Made by a program: the position numbers and the translations under genes
Notes under the pieces: model-generated
Seen by the model: the letters and a program-made list of their open reading frames with translations, nothing else
The model's database searches: none
Told to the model about the DNA's origin: nothing
From: Syntrophotalea acetylenivorans
GTDB lineage: Bacteria; Desulfobacterota; Desulfuromonadia; Desulfuromonadales; Syntrophotaleaceae
Assembly: GCF_001887775.1 (NCBI RefSeq)
Contig: NZ_CP015519.1
Span: 930,001-994,000 of the forward strand
Direction of reading: 5' to 3'
DNA: 64,000 nt
Shown here: positions 1 to 10,094 of the stretch, one piece after another
How positions within the stretch are numbered: the stretch's first letter is position 1
Layout of the letters: each line of letters begins with the position of its first letter

Positions 1-272
1 ATCCAGGGGCTGCGAGGCCTCTCAAGCACAACGAAAGAACCGACCGCGTCTCGCCGTCCCTGGCGACCGATCAACAGTTCGGCCATCAGAATCGGCACAC
101 CGACCAGGGCAATACAAGCCAGATAAACCAACACAAAGGCGCCACCGCCGTGCTGACCGGTAATATAGGGAAATTTCCAGATATTGCCGAGGCCGATGGC
201 GCTGCCGGCGGCAGCCAGCACGAAGCCGAAACGGCTCGCCCACAGGGCACGGGGTCGATTACTTCCATTCAT
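1..272 (-). CDS. NSS-family sodium-coupled transporter, N-terminal part
   Basis: The reading frame starts at the ATG at 272 and runs off the left edge, so only about 90 residues are visible. It opens with a short polar stretch and then the signature of the neurotransmitter:sodium symporter family: an AAAGSAIGLGNIWKFPY segment followed by a GGGAFVLVYL segment. In the family these form the broken first membrane helix, which binds sodium and substrate, and the start of the second. NSS proteins are inner-membrane carriers that import amino acids or related solutes with sodium. The substrate cannot be told from this piece. It is read on the minus strand like the genes that follow. Confidence 0.85.
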   Translation of the reverse strand, partial: MNGSNRPRALWASRFGFVLAAAGSAIGLGNIWKFPYITGQHGGGAFVLVYLACIALVGVPILMAELLIGRQGRRDAVGSFVVLERPRSPW

Positions 273-336
273 GAATCAAGTCCTTGCACGGCGGGAGCAG
301 TCCTACCTTCCCCACGGTCCATCGACGGTACAACAA

Positions 337-843
337 TTAGAAACAGATACCTTCGGCGCGTTCTTCAACCTGGGCCATGGTGATTTCCTCTAGAGGACCT
401 GGAAATAGCTCGCGGTTGACCTTCTGACCGGAATGATAACGCCAACCATCGGCCGTCTGTACAAACCGCGCAAGCTCCACGGATTGATGCTGTTCTCCGC
501 CATACTCCAGGTCGAGAAAAAACAGAACCCGTGCCTCGCCTTCAGCAGGCGCATCGTCGCATAATATCTGACAGGAATTGATACGATAACGTCCCTGCAA
601 ATCGCTGCGGGCATAACTCAGATATTCGTCCCGTACCGGAAAATGGCGTCGAAATGGTGCTTCGCAGTGGTAGCTGTCGTAAATAAAGGCAAAATCGCCT
701 GCTGCAAAAGCTTTGGCCCGGGCCGCCACCAGCTGCACCGGCGACAAATCAATCACAGCCGACGGAGCCGAAACGAGCAGGCAACACTTCTTGTATTTAA
801 GGCCACTGCCGCAGGGACAGGGCTCGTTACGTCCGGTTTTCAT
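337..843 (-). CDS. SEC-C motif / YchJ-like protein
   Basis: A 168-residue protein. It begins with a SEC-C zinc-binding motif at about residues 6-21 ([15 protein letters not shown]), the four-cysteine tail also found at the end of SecA. The remaining 140 residues have the look of an NTF2-like fold (an aromatic-rich [10 protein letters not shown] segment and later beta strands ending in DGWRYHSGQ), the arrangement of YchJ/UPF0225 proteins. Family function is not established; SEC-C is thought to bind zinc and to help contacts with other proteins. It is a monocistronic-looking gene between the NSS transporter and an ABC permease, with a dyad repeat just upstream. Confidence 0.75.
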   Translation of the reverse strand: MKTGRNEPCPCGSGLKYKKCCLLVSAPSAVIDLSPVQLVAARAKAFAAGDFAFIYDSYHCEAPFRRHFPVRDEYLSYARSDLQGRYRINSCQILCDDAPAEGEARVLFFLDLEYGGEQHQSVELARFVQTADGWRYHSGQKVNRELFPGPLEEITMAQVEERAEGICF

Positions 844-890
844 ATCACTACTGCTATTCCAAAAAAGTCACTAGCTTTTAAAAGACAATG

Positions 891-966
891 TAACCGCCGA
901 GGACGCCGAGAGCGCAGAGAAAGTCTTTTTTTGTTTTTAAAGGAATTTCTCTGCGTCCTCTGCGGT
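891..966. repeat. imperfect inverted repeat between genes
   Basis: The left arm (about 892-920) and right arm (about 948-966) are mutually complementary except for an extra nine bases in the left arm. Both are built from short units of the kind CGCAGAGGACG. They flank an A+T-rich centre with a T-run. The element lies in the gap between the SEC-C gene and the ABC permease. Its modular design resembles the inverted repeat at 22827-22918. Confidence 0.6.
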
Positions 967-972
967 AAAAAA

Positions 973-1830
973 TTATTCTTTTAAACGCGGATCGAGAGCA
1001 TCGCGAATGCCCTCACCAAGGAGATTATATCCCAGCACCGTCACCAGAATAGCCAGGCCGGGGAAGGCCGACAACCACCAGGCGCTGCCAAGGGTCTGTT
1101 TTCCGGAAATAAGCATATTCCCCCAGGAAGGAGTCGGTGGCTGCACCCCTATACCGAGAAAAGATAGTGCACTTTCGGTAAGAATGGCGCCGGCCACGCC
1201 AAGAGTGGCCGAAACCAAGAGCGGCGACAAGGCGTTGGGCAGAATATGACGAAAGATGATGCGACTATCCCGAGCGCCGGCAGCACGCACCGCCAGCACA
1301 AAGTCTCGCTCCCGCAAAGACAGGAACTCGGCCCGTACCAACCGGGCCACCCCCATCCAGCCCGTCAGACCGATGATAATCATAATGTTCCAGATGGAAG
1401 GCTCTAAAAAAGCCACCACCGCCAGGATAAGGAAGAAACTCGGGAAACAGAGCATAATATCGACGAACCGCATGATCAGGGTGTCGACCCAGCGGCCGTA
1501 ATAGCCGGCCAGAGCACCGAGGAGCACGCCGATGGCCGTGGCAATACCAACCGCTACAAATCCGACCAGCAGAGAAATACGGGCGCCGTAGAGGATACGG
1601 GCCAACACGTCACGTCCGAGATCGTCCGTCCCGAGGGGATAGAGGAGACTCGGTGCCTGCAAGCGTAGAGCGATATCGATATGCCCTGGGTCCCGTGCCA
1701 GCAACGGCGCCAACAGAGCCAGCACGGCCATGGCCAACACAATGGCCGCCCCGGCCATGGCCATACGGTTTCTGCGCAACCGGGGCCAGAAGACCTTACG
1801 CCAAAAGGATTGTTTCTCTTGTCTATTCAT
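973..1830 (-). CDS. ABC transporter permease, DppC/OppC type
   Basis: A 285-residue inner-membrane permease of the dipeptide/oligopeptide/nickel family. After a basic N-terminus (RQEKQSFWRKVFWPRLRRNR) a first helix spans about residues 24-45. A periplasmic DLGRDVLARILYGARISL segment follows, typical of DppC/OppC. The cytoplasmic EAA loop (RAAGARDSRIIFRHILPN, about 182-199) contacts the ATPases. It would pair with the DppB-type permease at 3689-4663. In between lie galE and an MshEN gene, an unusual split of a permease pair. No ATPase gene of the set is visible in the window. Confidence 0.9.
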   Translation of the reverse strand: MNRQEKQSFWRKVFWPRLRRNRMAMAGAAIVLAMAVLALLAPLLARDPGHIDIALRLQAPSLLYPLGTDDLGRDVLARILYGARISLLVGFVAVGIATAIGVLLGALAGYYGRWVDTLIMRFVDIMLCFPSFFLILAVVAFLEPSIWNIMIIIGLTGWMGVARLVRAEFLSLRERDFVLAVRAAGARDSRIIFRHILPNALSPLLVSATLGVAGAILTESALSFLGIGVQPPTPSWGNMLISGKQTLGSAWWLSAFPGLAILVTVLGYNLLGEGIRDALDPRLKE

Positions 1831-1838
1831 AGCTACAG

Positions 1839-2423
1839 TTATTTAAGGAGATCGTATTCGCTGCGGGAAATAAGTCCCTTGGCCAGCATCAATAAGAGCA
1901 GTTTGTGAAATTTATCCTGTTCGTCGATCGATGAACCTGCAGGCACTGGGGGAGTCGAAGGAGCCGGAGGTTCCAGCCTGCCGCCATAACACCGGTCAAT
2001 AGCCGCCCGGATCTCCTCCTCCGAGGCCAAAGCGGGCCTGATCTCGCAGCCAGTGAGAAAAGCCAGATCGTCCAGATTGGCCAGGTGGGTCGGATCGCAG
2101 GTCGCCACCAGTAAATAGGAGGTGCCATGGAGTACCTCGCGATCCACGGGAATGACGTGGTATTCCCGGGCCTTGTCCACCGGCACCAGGTTCAGCACCT
2201 CTCTGGGGATAGCCCGCCATTTGAGATCTACTCGCAACAAATTGAGGGAGTCGGCTAAAAACCCAAGCAACTCCTCTTCATCGAGGTAACCAAGCTTGAC
2301 CAGCGAGGCGCCGAACAGGCAGCGCCAGTGCTGCTGGTGGACCAAGGCCGATTTAAGCTGGAGTTCATTGATGAGCTCGGCTTCAACCAACATTTGGCCG
2401 AGTTTTGGCTTGTTGTCAGTCAT
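1839..2423 (-). CDS. stand-alone MshEN (GspE N-terminal) domain protein
   Basis: A 194-residue protein starting at the ATG at 2423, which has a GGGGG ribosome-binding stretch just upstream; a longer frame from 2468 is less likely. Residues about 5-140 match the N-terminal domain of type II secretion/type IV pilus ATPases (LGQMLVEAELINELQLKSAL, then GYLDEEELLGFLA and LNLVPVDKAREYHVIPV). That domain binds c-di-GMP in some members. The rest is a proline-rich linker and a short helix. There is no ATPase domain. It may act as a c-di-GMP-responsive or scaffold protein; that is inference. It sits in the operon between galE and dppC-like. Confidence 0.7.
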   Translation of the reverse strand: MTDNKPKLGQMLVEAELINELQLKSALVHQQHWRCLFGASLVKLGYLDEEELLGFLADSLNLLRVDLKWRAIPREVLNLVPVDKAREYHVIPVDREVLHGTSYLLVATCDPTHLANLDDLAFLTGCEIRPALASEEEIRAAIDRCYGGRLEPPAPSTPPVPAGSSIDEQDKFHKLLLLMLAKGLISRSEYDLLK

Positions 2424-2464
2424 ACGCGTCCCCCTTTTTTTACGGCAGGTGGTGCGCCTCAACT

Positions 2465-3484
<1,020 letters not shown>

Positions 3485-3558
3485 TCAACCACAACTCTAA
3501 AAGTATGCATACCAACCTTGATGCACTCCCAAAACTTACAGTTACAGGCTGGCCAAAC

Positions 3559-3684
3559 GATGGCTAAGCAAAAATTTTGTCCTACAAGGCTTGGTGCTTT
3601 TTCGGGGCCGAAGGCATACACTCGTATGTCGAGGTCCTGAAAAAGCACCGTAACGCCGTAGGACGGACTTTTTGCGACGCCATC
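3559..3684. repeat. 126-bp inverted repeat element (REP-like)
   Basis: A nested dyad fills most of the gap between galE and the DppB-like gene. The outer arms are GATGGC at 3559 and GCCATC at 3679. Inside are GCAAAAA/TTTTTGC, GTCCTAC/GTAGGAC and GGTGCTTTTTC/GAAAAAGCACC, with a small CATAC-ACTC-GTATG palindrome near the centre. The arms are interrupted by short unpaired stretches. The whole could fold into a long cruciform or RNA hairpin. Confidence 0.65.
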
Positions 3685-3688
3685 AAAA

Positions 3689-4663
3689 CTAACTGTGGCG
3701 GATACGGGGATCAGCCAGCGCATACCCCAGATCCGCCAGCAGATTACCGACCAGGGTCAGTACCGCTCCGATCACCAGTATCCCCATGATCAGCGGATAG
3801 TCACGCATCATAACCCCATCATAAAAAAGCTTGCCCATTCCGGGGATGGCAAAAATAGTCTCGAAAATCACGCTGCCACCAATCAATCCCGGCACCGACA
3901 GACCAAGAATAGTAATCACCGGCAACAGGGCGTTGCGCAGGGCATGCTTCCAGATCACCGCCTTCTCCGTCAGGCCCTTTGCCCGGGCGGTAAGGATATA
4001 ATCCTGGCGAATCACCTCCAGCATATTGGCCCGCATATAGCGGGAAAACCCGGCCAGGCCGCCAAAAGCAGAAACAAAAACCGGCAGCACAAGGTGATGC
4101 AACACATCCAGAATCTGCCCGGACCAACTCAAATAATCGTACCCCAGCGACTTAAGGCCGACGATGGGAAACAGGCCATAGCGCACTCCGAGAAAATCCA
4201 TCAACAACAGAGCCAACCAGAAGGAAGGCGTAGCAAAGCCGATAAACACAAAAATTGTGGTCAAGCGGTCAAAGTGGGAGTTGCGTCGAACCGCTGAAAC
4301 GATACCGATAGGTACGGCCACAAGCAGAATCAAGCCGATGGAAAGGACATTGATCAAAATGGTTATCGGCAGCCGTTCGGCGATTTTGGCTGTCACAGGG
4401 CGACGATCCTGGGAAAAAGAATCGCCAAAGTCGAAGCGCACCAGCCGGCCGAGCCACTTGCCGTACTGGACCATGAGCGGTTGATCGAGATCGTACTGGG
4501 CTCGCAAACGTTGCTGCAGTTCGACGCCTACTTCAGGATTGAGCTGGGTCTGCATGTCGGTAGGCTCGCCGGGAGCCAGATGGATCACCACAAAGGAAAT
4601 CAGGGTGATCCCCAAAAGCAGGGGAACCATCAACAGCAGGCGTTTTGAAAGATAAAGCAGCAT
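3689..4663 (-). CDS. ABC transporter permease, DppB/OppB type
   Basis: A 324-residue inner-membrane permease. The N-terminus ([20 protein letters not shown]) is the standard first helix of DppB/OppB proteins and is followed by APGEPTDMQ, a conserved periplasmic stretch. The EAA loop is [20 protein letters not shown] at about 230-250, and DYPLIMG near the end is typical of the family. It pairs with the permease at 973-1830. It follows the substrate-binding protein gene by about 50 bases, so the two should be co-transcribed. Confidence 0.92.
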   Translation of the reverse strand: MLLYLSKRLLLMVPLLLGITLISFVVIHLAPGEPTDMQTQLNPEVGVELQQRLRAQYDLDQPLMVQYGKWLGRLVRFDFGDSFSQDRRPVTAKIAERLPITILINVLSIGLILLVAVPIGIVSAVRRNSHFDRLTTIFVFIGFATPSFWLALLLMDFLGVRYGLFPIVGLKSLGYDYLSWSGQILDVLHHLVLPVFVSAFGGLAGFSRYMRANMLEVIRQDYILTARAKGLTEKAVIWKHALRNALLPVITILGLSVPGLIGGSVIFETIFAIPGMGKLFYDGVMMRDYPLIMGILVIGAVLTLVGNLLADLGYALADPRIRHS

Positions 4664-4716
4664 GACAGCTCTTGGTTGCTAAATAGTTAATTTACAATAG
4701 TATTTATCGGGCCATG

Positions 4717-6360
4717 TTATCGACTATACTTATGTTCTTCGGCCGGCACATACCATTGTATGAAATTATGCATGATGCCGGCCGGCGCCGGTTCGATCCC
4801 GCGGAAACGGGCCGCAACCACTGGTAGACTCTCCGGTACATAAAGGAAAGTGTAAGGTTGTTCTTCAGCCAGTATTTCCTGAAACCGGTCATAAACCAGC
4901 TTGCGTTCATCCTGGTCATAAGTGCGCCTTCCAGCCTCCAGAAGGTGATCCACCTCGGCATTTTTAAAAGCAATAAAATTAAGTTCTCCCGGTCCCGTTT
5001 TGCTCGAATGCCAAACATTATAAACATCCGGATCAATACCGCCACTCCAACCTAGAATGGTCGCGTCAAAGTTTCCAGGGTTGATGAATTCTTTTAAAAA
5101 GGCAGCCCACTCAACGACTTGCAACTTGACCTTCACTCCCACCTCGGACAAGCGCCGCTGAATAATTTCACCGGCCTTAACCCTCTGATCGTTACCTTGA
5201 TTGGTAACAATAGTAAAAGACAGGGACTGACCATTTCTATCGAGCACGCCGTCGCCATCACTATCCTGCCAACCAGCCTCAGCCAGCAGGGTACGAGCCC
5301 GGTTCGGATCGTACCGGTAAGGTGCCACTTCGGGGTTATGCACCCAACTTCCGGGTTTATAAGGTCCACTGGCAACCTGGCCAAGACCGAGCAAGACCCC
5401 ATCGATAATCTCCTGCTTATCTATGGCAAAAGACAAAGCTTGGCGTGTCCTTTTATCCTGAAAAATCGGGCGGCGCAAATTATAGCCAAGATAGGTATAG
5501 GCAAAAGCCGGATAACGATATTTGCGAAACCGCCGACGGAAGGCCGGGGTGTCGGTCTGCATGGCGTACTGCAGGGGAGTCAGGCCCATGTAATCCAGAC
5601 CGCCGGACTGCATTTCGAGAAACATGGTGGAAGCATCGGGAATCACCCGATAGAGAACCCGGTGAATATAAGGCGGCCCTTCATAATAGTCGGGATTGGC
5701 CTCCAGCACGATCTTTTCTCCGCGCTTCCAGGCAACGAAACGATAAGGACCGGTGCCGACCGGGTGACTGGCCAAAGGGCTCTTGGTAATCTCAGTCCCT
5801 TCCAGGAGGTGCCGAGGGTGGACAGAAAAAGCCCAACTGATAAGGGCGGTAGCCAAAGGTTTATGATAACGCACGCGAAAAGTGTGTGCATCGAGAACCT
5901 GAGCCGAAGCCACCTGCCGATAACGCTCTGCATAGGCGGTGGGAGTTTTGGGGTCTATTAGCAACTGATAAGTATAAAGTACATCCTCAGCGGTAAAAGG
6001 CGCCCCATCGTGCCAACGTACCCCCTGGCGAAGATGAAAGGTAATGGTAAGGTTGTCCGGTGAAATTTCCCAACGCTCGGCCAGGTCTGCTTCAATGTTG
6101 AGGTCCTTGTCGTAGCGAACAAGACCGTTATAAACCAAGCCATTTATATCGCTTGAGGTGCCATCACTGGCCAATACCGGGAGCAGGGTAACGGCATCAG
6201 CTCCGGAGCCGATAATCAGAGTATCCCCTGCCGCAGGTGGCCCAGCCTCTGCCTGCCCGGCCAGATTTTCATCCATCCGGTCGCAACCGCAGATCAGGTA
6301 CAGACAGCACAAGCCAAGAAAGATCCAGACCAGGCCAAACCTGTCACTGATAAAAGTCAT
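4717..6360 (-). CDS. peptide/nickel-type ABC transporter substrate-binding lipoprotein
   Basis: A 547-residue family 5 extracellular solute-binding protein. A signal peptide ends in the lipobox LICGC (Cys about 25), so it is predicted to be lipid-anchored. The conserved block NLTITFHLRQGVRWHDGAPFT lies at about residues 104-123, and FAIDKQEIIDGVLLGLG further on is also typical. The substrate (peptide, nickel chelate or other) cannot be decided. Its start overlaps the stop of the preceding lipoprotein gene by four bases (ATGA), so the genes are translationally coupled. Permeases follow downstream. Confidence 0.92.
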   Translation of the reverse strand: MTFISDRFGLVWIFLGLCCLYLICGCDRMDENLAGQAEAGPPAAGDTLIIGSGADAVTLLPVLASDGTSSDINGLVYNGLVRYDKDLNIEADLAERWEISPDNLTITFHLRQGVRWHDGAPFTAEDVLYTYQLLIDPKTPTAYAERYRQVASAQVLDAHTFRVRYHKPLATALISWAFSVHPRHLLEGTEITKSPLASHPVGTGPYRFVAWKRGEKIVLEANPDYYEGPPYIHRVLYRVIPDASTMFLEMQSGGLDYMGLTPLQYAMQTDTPAFRRRFRKYRYPAFAYTYLGYNLRRPIFQDKRTRQALSFAIDKQEIIDGVLLGLGQVASGPYKPGSWVHNPEVAPYRYDPNRARTLLAEAGWQDSDGDGVLDRNGQSLSFTIVTNQGNDQRVKAGEIIQRRLSEVGVKVKLQVVEWAAFLKEFINPGNFDATILGWSGGIDPDVYNVWHSSKTGPGELNFIAFKNAEVDHLLEAGRRTYDQDERKLVYDRFQEILAEEQPYTFLYVPESLPVVAARFRGIEPAPAGIMHNFIQWYVPAEEHKYSR

Positions 6361-7175
6361 GGCAAGGCCTCCGTGACTACACCGGCCGGTGGTTGCAGGG
6401 TAAAATGGACAGCGGCAAGCTCGGGATTTAATTCAACATCGCTGTAGGCCAACGAAAAACTCGCCTCCTGCTCAGGTAGAGACACCGACACCTGCCGAGG
6501 GAACCCCTGCAGGTCGTTATCGAAACCGTCATAGGCCACTTTCAACAGCGGATTTTCGCCACGGAAATAGGTCGCCTTCAGTAGTCGGCCAGACAGATCA
6601 TACTCGAGCTGTTGGCGCCGGGTATCGGCACCATTCAACATCAATTGATAATTTTGTTCATGGCGGGTCAATACACTGTCACGATAGGCGATAAGCGGCA
6701 CGTCGTAGAGAGCCAGTCGCACCAGCTGTTCGGCCGTCAGCGCCGCGCGGGTAAAGCGGGCGATTCGCTCCGGCGTAGCAGCCCCTTGCAAAAAGCGGCC
6801 TTCCCTCGGCAGCGAAATTTTCAACTCACCATCAAGAGCAGCCAGTAGCAACAGCGGTTGCCCGAAGGGGCCGAGCACTTCGGATCGAATGTTGCCAGGT
6901 TTGGCCAGGAGCAAGACCTGCCGTGCGGAGACCGATCCCTTTGCATCTTTGGTGCGAATCCGCGCCATCCCGCGCAGGCTGTTAAAAGCCCGGGCGTTAG
7001 CTTGCAGGCGCTGCAACAACACCTGCTCATTCAACAGAGGCCGAGGAGGGACCGGGGCCGGTACGCAACTGGCCAAAAGAAAAACCATACTGGCAACCAG
7101 AAGCAAGCGATGGAGTGAAGATTGATTGAAGCGATAGTTTTTCCTGGTTGTTGGGTGCCAGAGCGAATCAATCAT
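6357..7175 (-). CDS. LolB-like / DUF4292-type outer-membrane lipoprotein
   Basis: A 272-residue protein with a signal segment LLLVASMVFLLASCVP. The cysteine at about residue 37 sits in a lipobox (LLASC), so the mature protein should be lipid-anchored. The body is a beta-rich domain with repeated amphipathic strands (SLRGMARIRTKDAKGSVSA, IRSEVLGPFGQPLLLLAA, VSVSLPEQEASFSLAYSDVE), the pattern of LolB-like lipoprotein carriers. It is made in an operon with a TPR protein upstream (eight-base overlap) and an ABC binding protein downstream. A role in envelope lipoprotein handling is inference. Confidence 0.65.
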   Translation of the reverse strand: MIDSLWHPTTRKNYRFNQSSLHRLLLVASMVFLLASCVPAPVPPRPLLNEQVLLQRLQANARAFNSLRGMARIRTKDAKGSVSARQVLLLAKPGNIRSEVLGPFGQPLLLLAALDGELKISLPREGRFLQGAATPERIARFTRAALTAEQLVRLALYDVPLIAYRDSVLTRHEQNYQLMLNGADTRRQQLEYDLSGRLLKATYFRGENPLLKVAYDGFDNDLQGFPRQVSVSLPEQEASFSLAYSDVELNPELAAVHFTLQPPAGVVTEALP

Positions 7176-8886
7176 GGGGTAATGCTTTCAGCTTTTTTTC
7201 CAAGGCCGGATTGTCAGGCTTCAGCTTAAGAGCCTTGCGGTAGGTTCGGCGAGCGCGCTCATAAAGCTTAAGAGCTTGGTACAGATCCCCAAGGTGCTCC
7301 TGCACCACCGCATCGTCCGTTAACAGGGTAGCAGCCGCTTCCAGCTCCGGCCGGGCCTCGGAAAAACGGCCGAGTTTGTAATAAACCCAGCCGAGGGTAT
7401 CGAGAATATGACCGGCATTATTAATGGCCAGGGCACGTTGTGCAAATTCAAGGGCCTCCCCTAGGTGGATACCCTGCTCGGCAAAGGAATATGCCAGATA
7501 ATTCAGAGCCTCGACATGTTGGTCATTCAATTCAATGGCCTTGCGCATGGCGATGGCTGCAGCCCCTGGCTTGCCGGCCCCCTCATAAACCAAACCAAGA
7601 TGGTAGTGCAAATCTGCACTCTGGGGGATTTTACTCAATCCCTGCTGCAACACAGCCTGTGCCGACTCAAGGTCCCCTTGCTCTTGATAAAGTGTGGAGA
7701 AAAATGAATAGATTTCAGCACGGGGAGGCAGTTTGGCCAATCGCGTTTTTAAAAGGCTAATCGCCTCTTCGAGACGCCCCATTCGGTGCAGCAGGAATGC
7801 CATGTGGCTGGTAGCGTCAGCATAGGGTTCATCATCGGCTTCAATCCCTTGGAAGGCCTGAAAGGCTTGCTGCCACTTCTGTTGCCGCTCGTAAACGGTG
7901 CCAAGATAAAACCGGAGCTGAGAAGAGTCCGGTTCAAGGGACAAGGCCTTGAGCAGGGAATCGGCAGCCTTCTCCCACTGTTCCTGCTCCATGAGAATAA
8001 GACCACGCAGCCGATAGCCCTCGGCCGCCTCGGGATGCTGGCGGATAAGCAGTTCAAGTTCTTCCAGTGCCGCCTGAAAGTCTCGGGTGGCAACCAGCAA
8101 ACGTACCACTCGCAGACGAATAGGAACATTGTCAGGTTTCTGGCTCAACGCTTCGCGCAAGACAGCCACCGCCTTCTCAGGCTCTCCCTGGCGCTGAAAC
8201 AGTGAGGCCAACTCGAGATAAGCCGATTCGAGATCGGGACGTCGTTCCAACAGGTCGCGATAAACATCTTCGGCCCGGGAAAAAAGTCCGATTTCCCGAT
8301 AAACGCGCGCCAGAGTCAGTCCGGCCAGCAACGAATCGGGGTCTCGCTTAAGCAACTGTTTCAAAACATTAACGGCCTGCTCGCTGTCTCCGCTGCGCGC
8401 ATAGGCAACACCGAGGCGCAAATAGGCCTCCTGTTGCTCAACATCAAGCTCAATAGCCTTTTGCAGGCGTTCAATAGCTTGTATATCCTGTCCCTGCTCA
8501 AAATAAAGGTTGCCGAGCAATAACTGGGGCTGAGGGTCTTCAGGTGCATAGATTGAGGCGTCTTCCGCAGCACGCACTGCTAGTTGAACCTCATTCATAG
8601 AGAGATAAAGCTCGGCTAAGAAAAGGTGTAGATAAGCCGATTGAGGATCATATTGCAGCGCCTGTTTGAGGGCCGCAACCGCGGCCGGATAATCGCCATC
8701 AACCGCAGTGAGCCGTGCCAGACTAAAGTAATAAAAGGCTTTCGCCTCTGGCTCTTCAATCCGAGAGACGTAATTGGGGGGGGCTGTATGATTCGCAGCT
8801 TCGGCACGAACAGAATGGGCCGAAGGCGCCGGACAACCGGCCAGACAGGCTATCATCAGGAGAAGAATCGCAGACTTTACAGCCAT
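7168..8886 (-). CDS. tetratricopeptide repeat lipoprotein
   Basis: A 572-residue protein. A signal peptide with the lipobox MIACLAGC (Cys about 18) is followed by about fourteen TPR units across residues 50-570. Several carry the W/L-G-Y-A-F-A-P pattern (for example AYLRLGVAYARSGDSEQAVN and ALNYLAYSFAEQGIHLGEAL). TPR arrays are protein-binding scaffolds; here the lipid anchor places it in the envelope. It is the first gene of the operon that continues into the LolB-like lipoprotein, binding protein and permeases. No promoter was assigned. Confidence 0.88.
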   Translation of the reverse strand: MAVKSAILLLMIACLAGCPAPSAHSVRAEAANHTAPPNYVSRIEEPEAKAFYYFSLARLTAVDGDYPAAVAALKQALQYDPQSAYLHLFLAELYLSMNEVQLAVRAAEDASIYAPEDPQPQLLLGNLYFEQGQDIQAIERLQKAIELDVEQQEAYLRLGVAYARSGDSEQAVNVLKQLLKRDPDSLLAGLTLARVYREIGLFSRAEDVYRDLLERRPDLESAYLELASLFQRQGEPEKAVAVLREALSQKPDNVPIRLRVVRLLVATRDFQAALEELELLIRQHPEAAEGYRLRGLILMEQEQWEKAADSLLKALSLEPDSSQLRFYLGTVYERQQKWQQAFQAFQGIEADDEPYADATSHMAFLLHRMGRLEEAISLLKTRLAKLPPRAEIYSFFSTLYQEQGDLESAQAVLQQGLSKIPQSADLHYHLGLVYEGAGKPGAAAIAMRKAIELNDQHVEALNYLAYSFAEQGIHLGEALEFAQRALAINNAGHILDTLGWVYYKLGRFSEARPELEAAATLLTDDAVVQEHLGDLYQALKLYERARRTYRKALKLKPDNPALEKKLKALPHD

Positions 8887-9287
8887 GCTGGCTCCTAGGA
8901 AGGGACAAAGAAATTATTGCCAACAAAATACAGAGAATTTCCGTAAGCGTGCAGGGGATTTATGGGCCCCGGAGCGGTTAAGATAAGTATCATATCATGC
9001 TTAAAGGGTCAATCGCCACGAGCGGTCTAAAAAAATCTTTACAGCCCATTCCAATATGATAATCTTTATGAAATTCGGTCGGTTAGAGTTTATTCGACTG
9101 GGGTGAAAACCTCTGCAAAAGCGTGGGTTGTCCAATTCTGTGAAACGGCAGGCCTGCGACTTTACACTCTTTTATTAATAAACCTTTCTAGACAACATGA
9201 TATTATGTAGCCATGATGTGAGGTTCAATTTTACCGCCTCCCCTGAAAATTCCATTTCCTGCTCGGTTGAGCCTCAAGGAGAATGCG
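8887..9287. other. non-coding gap between divergent operons
   Basis: About 400 bases lie between the minus-strand TPR operon and the plus-strand STAS gene. The right half is A+T-rich (around 9165-9215) and must carry the promoter for the STAS/kinase pair, but I could not settle on a -35/-10 pair. No reading frame, repeat or RNA was recognised. Confidence 0.5.
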
Positions 9288-9629
9288 ATGCTGACGACAA
9301 TTGAATCCCGAAACGCCATTACTCTTATCCAGATCCAGGAAGAGCGCCTTGATGCGCACAATAGTTCAGATTTGAAGGGGCAGATGCTGACCCTCTTTGA
9401 AGAGGGCAAAAACAATATGATTGTCGACCTGCAGGGAGTACGTTTTGTCGATTCTTCCGGCTTGGGAGCACTGGTCTCAGGGTTTAAAAATGCCAGCGCC
9501 CGCAATGGAAACCTGAAACTTTGCGGTCTGCAACCGCAGGTTGAATCGATGTTCGAATTGACCAGGCTCCACCGGGTATTCGAAATTTTTCCCGATTTGG
9601 CCCAAGCTTTGAACAGTTTCCAGGAATAA
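9288..9629 (+). CDS. STAS-domain anti-sigma factor antagonist
   Basis: A 113-residue single STAS domain. The start is the ATG at 9288, which has an AAGGAG site a few bases upstream; a frame from 9267 has none. The core motif is VRFVDSSGLGALVSGFKNA (about residues 51-69), and the serine pair within DSSG is the site phosphorylated by partner kinases in SpoIIAA/RsbV. By family knowledge the unphosphorylated form releases a partner from an anti-sigma kinase. The next gene encodes just such a kinase, so the two form a partner-switching module. Confidence 0.88.
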   Translation: MLTTIESRNAITLIQIQEERLDAHNSSDLKGQMLTLFEEGKNNMIVDLQGVRFVDSSGLGALVSGFKNASARNGNLKLCGLQPQVESMFELTRLHRVFEIFPDLAQALNSFQE

Positions 9630-9631
9630 AT

Positions 9632-10069
9632 GTGGTCGGTGAATCTATGAGCGAAAGCATCTTCCTCGACATCAAAGTCCCCAACGAGACAGGATATCTG
9701 CGCCTGCTGGGCAAGATAGGAGAATATCTTGCCCAGAGCCTGGAGTCCTATCCGGGAGACCGGGAAGAGCTAGCCTACCATATCAACCTGGTGCTGACCG
9801 AAGCGATGGCGAATGCCATACGGCATACCGTCGATTCAAAACCTGGTGAAACCTTACACGTTACCCTGCATGTAAAAAATCGGAAACTGACCATTAAGGT
9901 TTATGATCAGGGGCGCGGGTTCACCTTCTGTGACCTGCCGGAACCGCCTCCTTCCTGCTTAGCTGAGCACGGTCGCGGCATCTTTATCATCAAGACCCTG
10001 ATGGACCGGGTCTCCTACCGAAAATATGATAACGGCCACGTTCTGGAAATGGAGAAGATTCTCTACTGA
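9632..10069 (+). CDS. RsbW-type anti-sigma / serine kinase (HATPase_c_2)
   Basis: A 145-residue GHKL ATPase. The N box is HINLVLTEAMANAIRHTV (about residues 50-67), and DQGRGF and HGRGIFIIKTLMDRV form the G1 and G2 nucleotide lid motifs. RsbW/SpoIIAB proteins bind a sigma factor or other target and phosphorylate their STAS antagonist. The gene starts two bases after the STAS gene. The GTG at 9632 has AGGAA six bases upstream; an ATG at 9647 would give a protein five residues shorter. No sigma factor gene is adjacent, so the target is unknown. Confidence 0.85.
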   Translation: MVGESMSESIFLDIKVPNETGYLRLLGKIGEYLAQSLESYPGDREELAYHINLVLTEAMANAIRHTVDSKPGETLHVTLHVKNRKLTIKVYDQGRGFTFCDLPEPPPSCLAEHGRGIFIIKTLMDRVSYRKYDNGHVLEMEKILY

Positions 10070-10094
10070 GCCTGCTTCATGCAAGCTGGAATTA

